Assembly (NCBI RefSeq): GCF_024494465.1 | Contig: NZ_JAETXM010000003.1 | Span: 1 to 64,000 of the forward strand | DNA length: 64,000 nt | Direction: 5' to 3' | From: Bacillus sp. V3B | GTDB taxonomy: Bacteria; Bacillota; Bacilli; Bacillales; Cytobacillaceae | Part shown: piece by piece, positions 44,296 through 54,091 of the stretch | How the letters are laid out: each line of letters starts with the position of its first letter | Position numbering within the stretch: position 1 is the stretch's first letter | Program-made: the position numbers and the translations under genes | The notes under the pieces: model-generated | The model's database searches: none | What the model was told of the DNA's origin: nothing | What the model saw: the letters and a program-made list of their open reading frames with translations, nothing else

Positions 44296-47268
44296 ATGGA
44301 AGTTACCAGAAGAAAGTTTCTGAAAATATCTGGTGCCATGGCAGCTACGTTAGCAGTTGTTGAGCTTGGTTTTGATGATAATAAAGCAAAAGCGAAATCA
44401 AGTACATTCAAGATTGCTGAATTAACACCAACACCAACTATTTGTCCTTATTGCTCGGTTGGTTGTGGAATTCTAGTTTATGCAAGCGGCAGTGATGTCG
44501 TTTACACAGAAGGTGATCCAGATCATCCAATCAATGAAGGTACACTTTGTAGTAAAGGTACGACATTACGTCAGCTTTACACAACGGAAAAGCGTGTTGA
44601 AACTCCATTGTATCGTGCTCCAGGAAGCGATAAATGGGAAGAGGTAAGTTGGGATTTTGCACTTGATAAAGTCGTTAAAAATATTAAAGAAACACGTGAT
44701 CGCACAGTTATCAATAAAGAAAACGGCGTCACTGTAAATAGAACCGATTCCATTGCTTATATTGGTGGTGCAGCACTTGATAATGAAGAGTGTTATTTAA
44801 ATCATAAATTGTTCCGTGCTGGCTTAGGGGTATCCTATTTAGAGCACCAGGCCCGAATATGACACAGTTCAACGGTTGCCGGTCTGGCACCTACATTCGG
44901 TCGAGGAGCAATGACAAATCACTGGAACGATCTTCAGCATGCTAATGTAGTACTTGTACTTGGTTCAAACCCTGCTGAGAATCATCCAATTAGTTTCAGA
45001 TGGATTACAAAAGCACAAGATCATGGAGCAAAACTAATTACAATTGATCCGCGTTATACAAGAACTGCACAAATGTCAGATGTTTATGGACAATTACGTT
45101 CAGGAACAGATATTGCGTTTGTTGGCGGTATGATTAACTATGCCCTTGAAAATGAACTTTATCATAAAGAATATGTAGTGAATTACACGAATGCAGCTTA
45201 TCTTGTTGTAGATACGTATTCCTTTGAAGATGGTATGTTTAGTGGATACGATGAAGCAACAAGAACATACGATAAATCAAAATGGTCATATCAAACAGAT
45301 GAAGAAGGCAATGTTCTTACAGATCCAAGCTTAAAAGATCCAAGATGTGTATTCCAACTAATGAAGAAGCACTATTCTCGTTATGATGTCGATACTGTAA
45401 TTGGAGTAACAGGTACAGCCAAAGATACCTACTTGGAAGTTTGTAAAACATTTACATCCACTAGTGAAGTAGGTAAAGCAGGTACCATTCTTTATGCAAT
45501 GGGTGGAACACAACATACAGTTGGAACAGAAAATGTTCGTTCATATGCGATCATTCAAATGCTTTTAGGAAATATTGGTATTTCTGGTGGTGGTGTTAAC
45601 GCATTACGCGGTGAGTCAAACGTTCAAGGTTCAACTGACTTTGGCCTTCTTTATCATAATGTTCCAGGGTACATGGAAGTACCAGTAAATACGGATAAGG
45701 TGTATAAACAATTCTTAGAGCGTATCACCCCTAAAGGTGGATATTGGTCTAATAAACCGAAGTTCTATACAAGTTTCTTAAAGTCTTGTTATGGTGAAAA
45801 CGCAACGAAAGATAATGAATTTGGTTATAACTTCATTCCAAAACTTGAAGCTGGTAAAAACTATTCTTATTTACGATTATTTGATGCCATGTACCGCAAA
45901 GAGCTTGAGGGTTTATTTTTAGCTGGAGCAAACTCAGTTGTTGGTGGTCCGCATGCTAGTGAAACGTTAAAATCTTTAGCTAATTTAAAATGGGTTGTTG
46001 CGGTTGATCTTTTCGAAACAGAAACAGCTTCATTCTGGCAAAAAGAAGCGGGGTCAGACCCAGCTGCTATTCAGACAGAAGTCATTTTCTTACCAGCATG
46101 TTCTTCATTTGAAAAAGATGGCTCTATAACAAACTCAGGTCGCTGGATGCAATATCGCTGGAAAGCCTTAGAACCTAAAGGTCAATCAAAAGCGGACTTA
46201 GAAATCACGCATATGATTGCGACTCGTTTAAAAGAAGCATATGCGAACAGCATAAAAGCTGCAGATGCTCCAATGAAAGCGATGACTTGGGATTATGGTA
46301 TCGGTGATCACCCTGATATTGACTTAGTTTGTCGCGAAATTAATGGTTATGATATGAAAACGAAACAACAAATTGACGGCTTTGGAAACTTAAAAGATGA
46401 TGGTTCAACATGTAGTGGTAACTGGATTTACTGTGGGTTCTATCCAGAACAAGGCAACTTATCAAAACGCCGTGATAATACAAATGAAGGTATGGGTAAC
46501 TTCTTAAATTGGTCTTATGCATGGCCAATGAACCGCCGTGTTCTTTACAACCGTGCAAGCGCAGATTTAAACGGTAAAGCATGGAGCAAGAATCGTGTTG
46601 GAATTCAGTGGGATGCAGTTCAAGCCAAGTGGGTAGGTTACGATGTTCCCGACTTCGCAGCAACAAAAGGACCAGAAGATCCAACCTTTATAGATCCGTT
46701 CATTATGCTGGATGGCGGAAAGGGAGCATTATTCTCAGCCAAACTAAATGAAGGACCATTCCCTGAACACTATGAGCCATATGAATATCCATTAGATAAT
46801 CAGCTTTCAAGTACTCAATTTAATCCAGCTGTACAGTTTGGAGAAAAAGCTCTATCAATAAAAGGTGAATCTTCTGATTATCCAATTGTCGCTACGACCT
46901 ATCGTATGTCTGAACACTGGCAATCAGGAATCATGACACGTAATGTTCCTGGCTTAGCTGAATTAGCGCCACATATGTTCATTGAGGTTAGTGAAGAATT
47001 GGCTAAGGAAAAAGGAATTCAAAATAAAGATAAAATTATTGTTTCAACCATTCGTGATGAAATTGAAGCATATGCAATGGTTACGAAACGATTTAAGCCA
47101 TTTACATTGAAAGATAAAACGGTTCATCATATCGGTATGCCATGGCATTTTGGTTATAAAGGAATTGCTACAGGTTCTACCGCAAACCGTTTAACACCGC
47201 ATATAGGGGATGCAAACTCGTTTATTCCTGAATACAAAGCATTCCTATGCGATGTAAGGAGGGCATAG
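44296..47268 (+). CDS. fdhA: formate dehydrogenase catalytic subunit, selenocysteine-containing (FdnG-like)
   Basis: Molybdenum (bis-MGD) formate dehydrogenase, 990 residues if the in-frame UGA at 44860-44862 is read as selenocysteine (residue 189). A Tat signal (RRKFLK) precedes the [4Fe-4S] motif CPYCSVGC...C. The sequence matches E. coli FdnG throughout, including HQARI-Sec-HSSTVAGLAPTFGRGAMTNHW around the active site, RSGTDIAFV, GGGVNALRGESNVQG and the C-terminal GDANSFIPEYKAFL. Both parts are in one frame (44296-44859 and 44863-47268) and a SECIS hairpin follows the UGA. A simple nonsense mutation is unlikely. The ATG is only about 30 bp beyond the TnpB element's right end. Next comes fdhB. 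Confidence 0.93.
44860..44910 (+). promoter_or_regulatory. Bacterial SECIS element directing selenocysteine at UGA
   Basis: UGA at 44860-44862 is followed after 11 nt by GGTTGCC (44874-44880), loop GGTCT (44881-44885) and GGCACC (44886-44891). The six base pairs leave one bulged U. Bulged U and GGUCU loop are the SelB-binding features of the E. coli fdhF and fdnG SECIS, and the 11-nt spacing is also the same. Confidence 0.92.
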
Positions 47269-47270
47269 GA

Positions 47271-48092
47271 ATGGCAGACTTTGTGAAATTTGTTGACGTG
47301 ACGAAATGTGATGGTTGCCGTGCTTGTATGGTAGCGTGTAAAAACTGGAACGATCTTCCGAATGAGCCGGAAGAGTTCCATGGAAGTATACAATCCCATA
47401 AAGCTTTGACAGCTAATACTTGGAATATTATTACGTATGATGAGCATGAAACAAAGGATGGCGGATTTGATTGGCTTTTCCGCCATGCTGCCTGCTTACA
47501 CTGTGCAACAGCTGGCTGTGAGTTAGCATGTCCTGAAGATGCCATTAGCCATACAGGGTTTGGCTCTGTAATCATTGATAATGATAAATGTGTTGGCTGT
47601 GGGTACTGTGTACAAGGTTGTTATTTTGATGTCATCCAACTTGCAACTTATAAAGACAAGAAGGGTAAAGAATATCGCTTAGCGCAAAAATGTGATCTTT
47701 GTACAAGCCGTCTTGAGAATGGACTACAACCTGCATGTGTTACAGCTTGTCACACAGATTGCCTAGTCTTTGGTAGAAAAGCAGATGTATTACGTGATGC
47801 AGAAGCTCGTTTAGCAAAGGTTAGAGAGCGTTTTCCAAATGCAAATATTTATAACCCACCAGGGATTGATGGGACAGCAACTGTTTATTTGTTAGCTGAA
47901 AATCCATCTGTTTATGGACTTCCAGAAGATCCGAAGGCAAAACTTTCTCAAGTGGTTTGGAAAGACTATGCTCAACCACTAGGGAAATTAGCAGTAGGGG
48001 CAACTTCTATGGCCATTCTTACAGCTATTATTACTAATAGTGTAGTGGCTCTGAAAAACAGAGGAAAGGAAGGTGGAGATCATCATGAGTAA
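47271..48092 (+). CDS. fdhB: formate dehydrogenase iron-sulfur subunit
   Basis: A 273-residue electron-transfer subunit with four [4Fe-4S] clusters: CDGCRACMVACKNW, CLHCATAGCELACP, CVGCGYCVQGCYFD and CDLC...CVTACHTDC. A C-terminal hydrophobic helix (about residues 238-260) anchors it to the outer face of the membrane, as in E. coli FdnH. AAGGAGGG precedes the ATG at 47271, 2 bp after the fdhA stop. It overlaps fdhC by 8 bp, implying coupled translation. Confidence 0.93.
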   Translation: MADFVKFVDVTKCDGCRACMVACKNWNDLPNEPEEFHGSIQSHKALTANTWNIITYDEHETKDGGFDWLFRHAACLHCATAGCELACPEDAISHTGFGSVIIDNDKCVGCGYCVQGCYFDVIQLATYKDKKGKEYRLAQKCDLCTSRLENGLQPACVTACHTDCLVFGRKADVLRDAEARLAKVRERFPNANIYNPPGIDGTATVYLLAENPSVYGLPEDPKAKLSQVVWKDYAQPLGKLAVGATSMAILTAIITNSVVALKNRGKEGGDHHE

Positions 48093-48783
48093 TGGACAAC
48101 CTAAAAAGATTAGACGTTTTACCGTTCAGTTCATTATCTTTCACTGGGCATATGCACTTGCATTCTTGATCCTTTATTTGACAGGTCTAGCCATGTACAC
48201 AGAATTCTTTGATTGGATGTATGTAATGTTTGGCGGATCAGCCATGGCTCGATTGATTCACCGAATTTCGGCAGTCCTATTTATCCTCAGCCCAATCTAC
48301 TTATTAATCTTTGACCGTAAAAGCTTTGGACATTGGATTAAGCAAGTAGTGACCTGGCGTAAAGACGATATCCTATTCCTTTTGAGTTTCCCAAAAGAAT
48401 TATTCTTTGGAAAAGCAGATGCTCCTAAGCAGGATTTCTATAATGGTGGAGAAAAGTTAAATTCAGCAATGCAAATTGTATCATTCTTCTTGTTTGTTGC
48501 ATCAGGTATTGTTATGTGGTTCCCACAATACTTTGCAGGCTGGATTATTGATTGGTCTTATCCCATTCACTCCATTGCTGTAGCGATGTCAACAATGGTT
48601 GTAGTTGGACATATTTACTTATCAGTCGGACATCCTAACTCTCGTGTTTCAATCGAGGGTATGACAACTGGTATGGTCCCAGAAAAATTTGCAGAACATC
48701 ATCACGGACGCTGGTATGATGAATTAAAAGAAGAAGAGAAGAAAAAACAAGAACAAGATAAAAATCAAAATAAAGGCGCATAA
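48085..48783 (+). CDS. fdhC: formate dehydrogenase cytochrome b subunit
   Basis: A 232-residue di-heme cytochrome b (FdnI type) that takes electrons from the FeS subunit to the quinone pool. It has four helices, with heme-ligand histidines likely in FIIFHWAYAL, ARLIHRISAVLF and the late helix YPIHSIAVAMSTMVVVGHIY. A GTG at 48073 is in frame, but the ATG at 48085 has AAGGTGGAG upstream and overlaps the fdhB stop. The C terminus is a charged Glu/Lys tail. Last gene of the fdhA-fdhB-fdhC operon. Confidence 0.92.
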   Translation: MSNGQPKKIRRFTVQFIIFHWAYALAFLILYLTGLAMYTEFFDWMYVMFGGSAMARLIHRISAVLFILSPIYLLIFDRKSFGHWIKQVVTWRKDDILFLLSFPKELFFGKADAPKQDFYNGGEKLNSAMQIVSFFLFVASGIVMWFPQYFAGWIIDWSYPIHSIAVAMSTMVVVGHIYLSVGHPNSRVSIEGMTTGMVPEKFAEHHHGRWYDELKEEEKKKQEQDKNQNKGA

Positions 48784-48787
48784 CGAA

Positions 48788-48822
48788 GAAAAGCGCAAGC
48801 GCTGTGCTCAGGAGCTAGATTA
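48788..48822. repeat. Short remnant of a Bacillaceae repeat
   Basis: AAAAGCGCAAGCGCTGTGCT followed by CAGGAGCTAGA. It is related to the longer block at 16395-16505. Confidence 0.5.
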
Positions 48823-48860
48823 TTTTCTAACTTTAAAAGTTTATATCTTATTATTTAAAC

Positions 48861-48981
48861 AGAAAGAGAGGCTGGCTCAACAGAAAAGTGTCAGACCCTA
48901 CAATACAATATTGAAAGATGGATTAGCCATCTGGATATTGTATTGTAGGAGTCAGACTTCTAATGAGTCAGCCTTCTTTCA
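48861..48981. repeat. 120-bp nested inverted repeat between fdhC and fdhE
   Basis: Three nested stems: outer GAGGCTGGCTCA near the left end with TGAGTCAGCCTTC near the right, middle TACAATACAATA with TATTGTATTGTA, and inner AGATGG with CCATCT. The whole can fold as one long hairpin. It may be a miniature mobile element or a processing or termination site. Confidence 0.65.
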
Positions 48982-49014
48982 TCATAATTTAACACTATCC
49001 GTGAGGTGACTATA

Positions 49015-49818
49015 ATGACAACAAATGTAATAAGTTCAGAATACATGGAATTACAAAAAAGCATTTACGCTTTATATGATAATTGGATGGAAACTTTATC
49101 TCCACAAACAATTGTGAAAAAGGAAGAAGTAGAAGTGAGTACATATCCTCTTCTCCCACAAATAGAATGGCAAATAGATCTAAAGGATTACCATAGATTT
49201 TTAAGTGATCTTTTTACCGTTTTGAAAAAAAATAACGCTCATTTAAATGAAGCTTTGCAGAAAGTAGAAGAATTACTAGATGATGAAACATTAACAGAAT
49301 GGTTTGAAGAAGCCATTATGGTGAATACGTATTATTTTGCCCAATATGCCGAGAAGAATCAACTTCCTGAGTGGTTACCGTTATTTGCTGCTGAACATGC
49401 AACTCGTCCTTACTTGCGAAAGGCTGCAATAGAGTTAGCTGGAGAGATATCGGAAAAAGAAGACCATAAAGGAGGCTGTCCTGTATGTGGTGAGCCTTCC
49501 CGTCTGGCTGTAATGAATAAAGAAGGGAAAAAGGAAATCACTTGTCCTCGCTGTCATTATACATGGGAAGAAAAGAAACTTAGTTGCGCACATTGCGGCA
49601 CAGAGGAACAGGGCCAAGTGATTGTATTAAAGGTTGAAGAAGATGATCGTGCTGAAATCTATGCATGTAAAACATGTAAGGGGTATACTAAAGTGATCGA
49701 TACGAGAAAATGGATTAACGTCTCTTCCCCAGAGTTACTGGATTTAAAAACACTCCATTTAGATTACATTGCCCAAGAAAAGGGGTATGGAGTATCAGAG
49801 GGTGTAGACACTCATTAG
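49015..49818 (+). CDS. fdhE: FdhE-family formate dehydrogenase accessory protein
   Basis: A 267-residue protein of the FdhE family, which helps mature respiratory formate dehydrogenase before Tat export. It has the rubredoxin-like cysteine pairs typical of FdhE: CPVCGEPS, CPRCHYTW, CAHCGTEEQ and CKTCKGY, probably binding iron or zinc. Its location after the structural genes agrees. The ATG at 49015 fits GTGAGGTG better than the upstream GTG. Confidence 0.85.
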   Translation: MTTNVISSEYMELQKSIYALYDNWMETLSPQTIVKKEEVEVSTYPLLPQIEWQIDLKDYHRFLSDLFTVLKKNNAHLNEALQKVEELLDDETLTEWFEEAIMVNTYYFAQYAEKNQLPEWLPLFAAEHATRPYLRKAAIELAGEISEKEDHKGGCPVCGEPSRLAVMNKEGKKEITCPRCHYTWEEKKLSCAHCGTEEQGQVIVLKVEEDDRAEIYACKTCKGYTKVIDTRKWINVSSPELLDLKTLHLDYIAQEKGYGVSEGVDTH

Positions 49819-49829
49819 AGGTGATGGCA

Positions 49830-50444
49830 ATGAATACAACAGCAGTCATTTTGGCTGGTGGTAAATCAAGCAGAATGGGTACGAATAAAGCTTTACTCAC
49901 AATAGAAGGAAAAACCGTCATTGAAGGAATGGTCGAAAAAATAGAACCAATCGTTGATGACATGATTATTGTGACCAATACATTTGAAGAATATGAATTT
50001 TTACAGCTTCCTATGATAGAAGATAAATGGAAAGGCATGGGACCTCTTGCTGGGATTGAAGCAGGTTTGTCTGCTTCTAAAACGGATCGGAACCTTATTA
50101 TTGCATGTGATATGCCTTTTATCTCGACGGAATTAGGAACGTATTTACTCTCTTGTTTGGAAGATTATCAAGCAGCTGTGCCAGAGGTTTCTGGCCAGCT
50201 GCATCCTCTATTTGCCTCCTATCGAAAAGAAGTTCATGGGGCTGTTACACAATCACTCGAACAAAATCAACTCCGTATTAGACACCTTTTACATAGTATT
50301 CATGTTAAAATAGTAAAGGAAGAATTATTACAATCACTTGGATTACCAAATGAAGAGATTTACTTTTTTAATATGAATGACCGTGATGAATATCAGAAGG
50401 CTTTCAATATGTCAAAAGATAAAGGTGGTACGGATCAACGATGA
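49830..50444 (+). CDS. mobA: molybdenum cofactor guanylyltransferase MobA
   Basis: A 204-residue enzyme that adds GMP to molybdopterin to make the MGD form needed by formate dehydrogenase. The GTP-binding motif VILAGGKSSRMGTNKALL, GPLAGIEAGL and the Mg-binding Asp in IIACDMPFI are visible. GAGGTG is 6 nt from the ATG at 49830. It overlaps moeA by 4 bp (ATGA). Confidence 0.92.
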   Translation: MNTTAVILAGGKSSRMGTNKALLTIEGKTVIEGMVEKIEPIVDDMIIVTNTFEEYEFLQLPMIEDKWKGMGPLAGIEAGLSASKTDRNLIIACDMPFISTELGTYLLSCLEDYQAAVPEVSGQLHPLFASYRKEVHGAVTQSLEQNQLRIRHLLHSIHVKIVKEELLQSLGLPNEEIYFFNMNDRDEYQKAFNMSKDKGGTDQR

Positions 50445-51670
50445 AATTTTTTCAAGTGAAATCAGTAGAGGAAACATACTCTTTGATTGAAGAAATGATA
50501 CAACCGTTAACAGAGAAAGTGACAAAACCTCTTTTCAATGCCCTTCATTACATACTGGCTGAAGATATTGTGGTCAAAGAAAATGTACCAGGTTTCAGGC
50601 GTTCCACAGTGGATGGCTATGCGGTAAAAGCAAAAGATACCTTTGGTTCCTCTGAAAATATGCCAGGTTTTTTAACGGTAATAGGTGAAGTGAAGATGGG
50701 GGAAGAGCCAGATAAAGCTCTTGGTGACGGAGAAGCCATGTATGTCCCAACTGGGGGGATGCTTCCAGAGGAAAGTGATGCTGTGATTATGATCGAGCAT
50801 TGCGAGGATTTGAGTGGACTGCTCAATCTCTATCGACAAGTGGCACCAGGTGAAAATGTCATTTCCATTGGTGAGGACTTGAAAGAAGGAGAGTCGTTGT
50901 TAACAATGGGAACGAAATTACGTTCACAAGAATTAGGGGCCTTGTCCTCGCAAGGAATAACAGAGGTGAGTGTTTATCGTAAACCAGTGATCGGTTATCT
51001 TTCTACTGGTGATGAAATTGTTCCGATTGAAACAAAACAACTCGGCATTGGACAAGTTCGTGATATGAATGGAATTACCATCGGTTCCCTCGTTTCTGAA
51101 TGGGGTTGTGAATTTCTTTATGGTGGAATCGTGGAAGATAGTCGTGAAGAGCTTGAAAAGCAAGCAAAAGAAATGCTAGACAAAACGGATTGCCTTATTC
51201 TTTCAGGGGGAAGCTCAGTTGGAACGAAGGATTACTCAGTTGAGGTGATCAATTCACTTGGAGATCCAGGAGTCTTTGTCCACGGCGTATCGATTAAACC
51301 AGGTAAACCGACCATTTTAGCATCGGCAAATAACAAACCAATCATCGGTCTACCGGGGCATCCAGCTTCAGCGATGATTATTTTCTATTTATTTGGTCAG
51401 GTGATCGTGCACAAGCTTCAGGGCTGGAAGACGGACGAAAAGAATCTTTCTAGGGCCATTGTGACCAAAAACCTCCCTTCCACACCTGGACGTACCGATT
51501 ATATTCGTGCACGCCTCATTTATCAAGACAATCAGTGGTTTGCTGAACCAATCATCGGAAAATCAAGCTTGATTTCGACCCTTGTAAAAAGTGAAGGAAT
51601 GATTGAAATTCCATCACGAAGCGAAGGTGTTCAAAAAGGTGATCTTGTATCAGTAAGACTATTTGGGTAG
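50441..51670 (+). CDS. moeA: molybdopterin molybdenumtransferase MoeA
   Basis: A 409-residue MoeA, which inserts molybdenum into adenylylated molybdopterin. Motifs are RRSTVDGYAV, PTGGMLPEESDAVIMIEH, YLSTGDEI, SGGSSVGTKDYS and GLPGHPASAMI. It stands between mobA and a second, fused moeA-type gene and is translationally coupled to mobA. Confidence 0.92.
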   Translation: MKFFQVKSVEETYSLIEEMIQPLTEKVTKPLFNALHYILAEDIVVKENVPGFRRSTVDGYAVKAKDTFGSSENMPGFLTVIGEVKMGEEPDKALGDGEAMYVPTGGMLPEESDAVIMIEHCEDLSGLLNLYRQVAPGENVISIGEDLKEGESLLTMGTKLRSQELGALSSQGITEVSVYRKPVIGYLSTGDEIVPIETKQLGIGQVRDMNGITIGSLVSEWGCEFLYGGIVEDSREELEKQAKEMLDKTDCLILSGGSSVGTKDYSVEVINSLGDPGVFVHGVSIKPGKPTILASANNKPIIGLPGHPASAMIIFYLFGQVIVHKLQGWKTDEKNLSRAIVTKNLPSTPGRTDYIRARLIYQDNQWFAEPIIGKSSLISTLVKSEGMIEIPSRSEGVQKGDLVSVRLFG

Positions 51671-51679
51671 GTGATAAAG

Positions 51680-53605
51680 ATGAATAAAGCGAATTATAAA
51701 AGAAAAATATATTTGCAAGATACACCGAGAGAAGAAGCCTTAAATGAACTGTTACGTCATTTTTCCTATGAAAGAAAAATGGAAACCATCCCAAGTACAG
51801 AATCATTAGGTCGAGTAACGGCACAACCGGTATTTGCTAAAATGTCGAGTCCGCACTACCATGCATCGGCAATGGATGGAATTGCTGTAAAAGCAGAGGA
51901 AACCTTCTCAGCGCATGAACAAAACCCTGTTAGGCTTAAACAAAATGAAAGTTTTGTTTATGTGAATACAGGAAATGAAATTCCCGCTCCCTATAATGCA
52001 GTCATCATGATTGAATATGTGGATGAGCTTGATGAGGATACCGTGGAAATCATTGAACCAGCTTCACCTTGGCAGCATATTCGTCCGATCGGAGAAGACA
52101 TTGTCCAAGAAGAAATGCTTTTCCCACAAGGCCACAAAATTCGACCAGTTGATATTGGTGTTCTTTTAGCATCACAACGGATCGAAGTATCTGTCATCGG
52201 AAAACCAATTGTGAGTGTTATTCCAACCGGGGATGAATTAGTTTTCCCTGATGGAGAGACGCCACCAGGAAAATTAGTCGAGTTCAATGGCACCGTGATG
52301 GCAAATTATATTCGAGAATGGGGTGGACATCCACAGCTTTCTTCGATTGTAAAAGACCGTCCAGAGGATATTAAAGCGGCATTACTAGATGCGGTTGAGA
52401 AGTCTGATATTGTCATCATCAATGCGGGGTCTTCTGCAGGATCTGAAGATTATACGGTCCATATTATCGAGGAACTTGGCGAAGTATTCACACATGGAGT
52501 CGCAACAAGACCAGGAAAACCTGTGATATTAGGAAAGATCAAGGATAAAGTTGTCATTGGGGTGCCTGGTTATCCCGTTTCTGCTTATTTGGATCTTGAA
52601 TGGTTTGTGCAACCTTTAGTATGTGACTATTTGCAAATTCCTGTACCAAAGCGTGAAACATTAAACGTAAAGCTTGGGCGAAGAGTTGTTGGAACGATGG
52701 GAGCGGAAGACTTTATTCGTATGAGTATTGGTTTTGTGAATGGTGAATATATTGCCAATCCACTACCAAGAGCAGCTGGTGTTACCATGTCGCTAGTGAA
52801 AGCGGATGGGATGCTGTTGATTCCCTCTCATTCACTAGGGTTTGAACAAGGAGAATCGGTAGAGATTGAATTGTTACGGCCAAGAGAAGAGATTAAGCAT
52901 GCGATCGTGTTTAACGGAAGCCATGATTTAACGATTGATTTATTGTCATCGCGCTTAAAAGAACGGGATGTTCATTCAAAGATTATTTCATCTCATGTAG
53001 GGAGTATGGCAGGCCTTATGGCGATCAAGAAAGGTGAAGCACATGTCGCAGGTACCCATCTGCTTGATCCAGAAACCAATACGTATAATATCCCTTATAT
53101 TAAACGGTTCTTAGCGGATGTTGAAGTGGTGCTTTATCCGTTTTTGAAGCGAAAACAAGGTTGGTTTGTTCCGAAGGGGAATCCTTTGCAGATCGAAACC
53201 GTTAAGGATATTGTCGAAAAACAGGCTCATTTTGTGAATCGGCAAAAAGGAGCAGGCACGAGAATTCTTTTTGATTTGCTCTTAAAAGAAGAAGGGGTGT
53301 CTGCCGAAGATATCGTTGGTTACAGGAGGGAAATGTTCTCCCATCTAAGTGTTGCAGCAGAAGTCAAGGTAGATGAAAATGCTGTTGGGCTAGGAATTTA
53401 TTCTGTTGCCAAAACAATGGGAATCGATTTTGTTCCTGTTTCGGATGAGAGCTATGATTTATTGATGACGAAGGAATTTTTTGAAAGTGAACAAGGGAAA
53501 CAGTTGATCACCGTGATTCAAAGCGATGCCTTTAAACAAGATGTTCATAGCATTGGAGGCTACAAGGTTATCGATCATCCGGAACCTGTTTATTTTAATG
53601 AATAA
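51680..53605 (+). CDS. MoeA fused to a PBP-like (molybdate/LysR-substrate) domain
   Basis: A 641-residue protein. Residues about 15-405 are a second MoeA (MDGIAVKAEETF, IPTGDELVFPDG, NAGSSAGSEDYT, GVPGYPVSAYLD). Residues about 420-640 are a periplasmic-binding-protein-like domain (HAIVFNGSHDLTIDLLSSRL, NRQKGAGTRILFDLL) without a signal peptide. Such fusions occur in archaea and bacteria and are thought to bind a pterin or oxyanion ligand. GSSAGSEDY differs slightly from GSSVGTKDY in the neighbouring MoeA. Two MoeA proteins next to each other may serve different metals or steps; here that is inference. Confidence 0.85.
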   Translation: MNKANYKRKIYLQDTPREEALNELLRHFSYERKMETIPSTESLGRVTAQPVFAKMSSPHYHASAMDGIAVKAEETFSAHEQNPVRLKQNESFVYVNTGNEIPAPYNAVIMIEYVDELDEDTVEIIEPASPWQHIRPIGEDIVQEEMLFPQGHKIRPVDIGVLLASQRIEVSVIGKPIVSVIPTGDELVFPDGETPPGKLVEFNGTVMANYIREWGGHPQLSSIVKDRPEDIKAALLDAVEKSDIVIINAGSSAGSEDYTVHIIEELGEVFTHGVATRPGKPVILGKIKDKVVIGVPGYPVSAYLDLEWFVQPLVCDYLQIPVPKRETLNVKLGRRVVGTMGAEDFIRMSIGFVNGEYIANPLPRAAGVTMSLVKADGMLLIPSHSLGFEQGESVEIELLRPREEIKHAIVFNGSHDLTIDLLSSRLKERDVHSKIISSHVGSMAGLMAIKKGEAHVAGTHLLDPETNTYNIPYIKRFLADVEVVLYPFLKRKQGWFVPKGNPLQIETVKDIVEKQAHFVNRQKGAGTRILFDLLLKEEGVSAEDIVGYRREMFSHLSVAAEVKVDENAVGLGIYSVAKTMGIDFVPVSDESYDLLMTKEFFESEQGKQLITVIQSDAFKQDVHSIGGYKVIDHPEPVYFNE

Positions 53606-53626
53606 TGCAGCAGGAGGGTACTGAAT

Positions 53627-54091
53627 ATGAATTATGAAATTTCGAAAGAGCCGATTAATACTCAGTCTGTGATTGATAAGGTAGTTCAGCGTGAAGCAGG
53701 GGCTATTACAACTTTTATCGGTACCGTACGAGAGTTGACACATGGGAAGAAGACCCTGTATCTCATTTATGAGGCCTATGAATCAATGGCTGTCAAAAAG
53801 CTCGAACAGATTGGGCGAGAAATTGAGGAAAAGTGGGAAGGATCGAAAGTAGCGATTACACATCGTGTCGGTAAGCTTGATATTACGGATATTGCGGTAG
53901 TCATTGCCGTTTCTACACCTCACCGTGCAGATTCATACGAAGCGAACCGCTATGCGATTGAACGAATTAAGGAAATCGTACCAATCTGGAAAAAAGAGCA
54001 TTGGGAAGATGGTCAAGAATGGATTGGAAATCAGAAAGAGACAGTTGCCTATCCAACGGGAAAACCAGAGGAGAGTGATATTCATGAATAA
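53627..54091 (+). CDS. moaE: molybdopterin synthase catalytic subunit MoaE
   Basis: A 154-residue MoaE that converts precursor Z to molybdopterin with thiocarboxylated MoaD. Conserved parts are REAGAITTFIGTVRELTHGK, YEAYESMAVKKLEQI and VSTPHRADSYEANRYAIERIKEIVPIWKKE, which includes the active-site Lys. It overlaps moaD by 8 bp. Confidence 0.92.
   Translation: MNYEISKEPINTQSVIDKVVQREAGAITTFIGTVRELTHGKKTLYLIYEAYESMAVKKLEQIGREIEEKWEGSKVAITHRVGKLDITDIAVVIAVSTPHRADSYEANRYAIERIKEIVPIWKKEHWEDGQEWIGNQKETVAYPTGKPEESDIHE

Noticed and set aside
44860-44862. Nonsense mutation or frameshift splitting the formate dehydrogenase gene
   Set aside because: The two parts share one frame, the TGA sits at the known selenocysteine position, and a SECIS hairpin with correct spacing follows.
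47154-47575. Two long minus-strand frames opposite the fdhA-fdhB junction
   Set aside because: They are antisense shadows of well-supported coding sequence.
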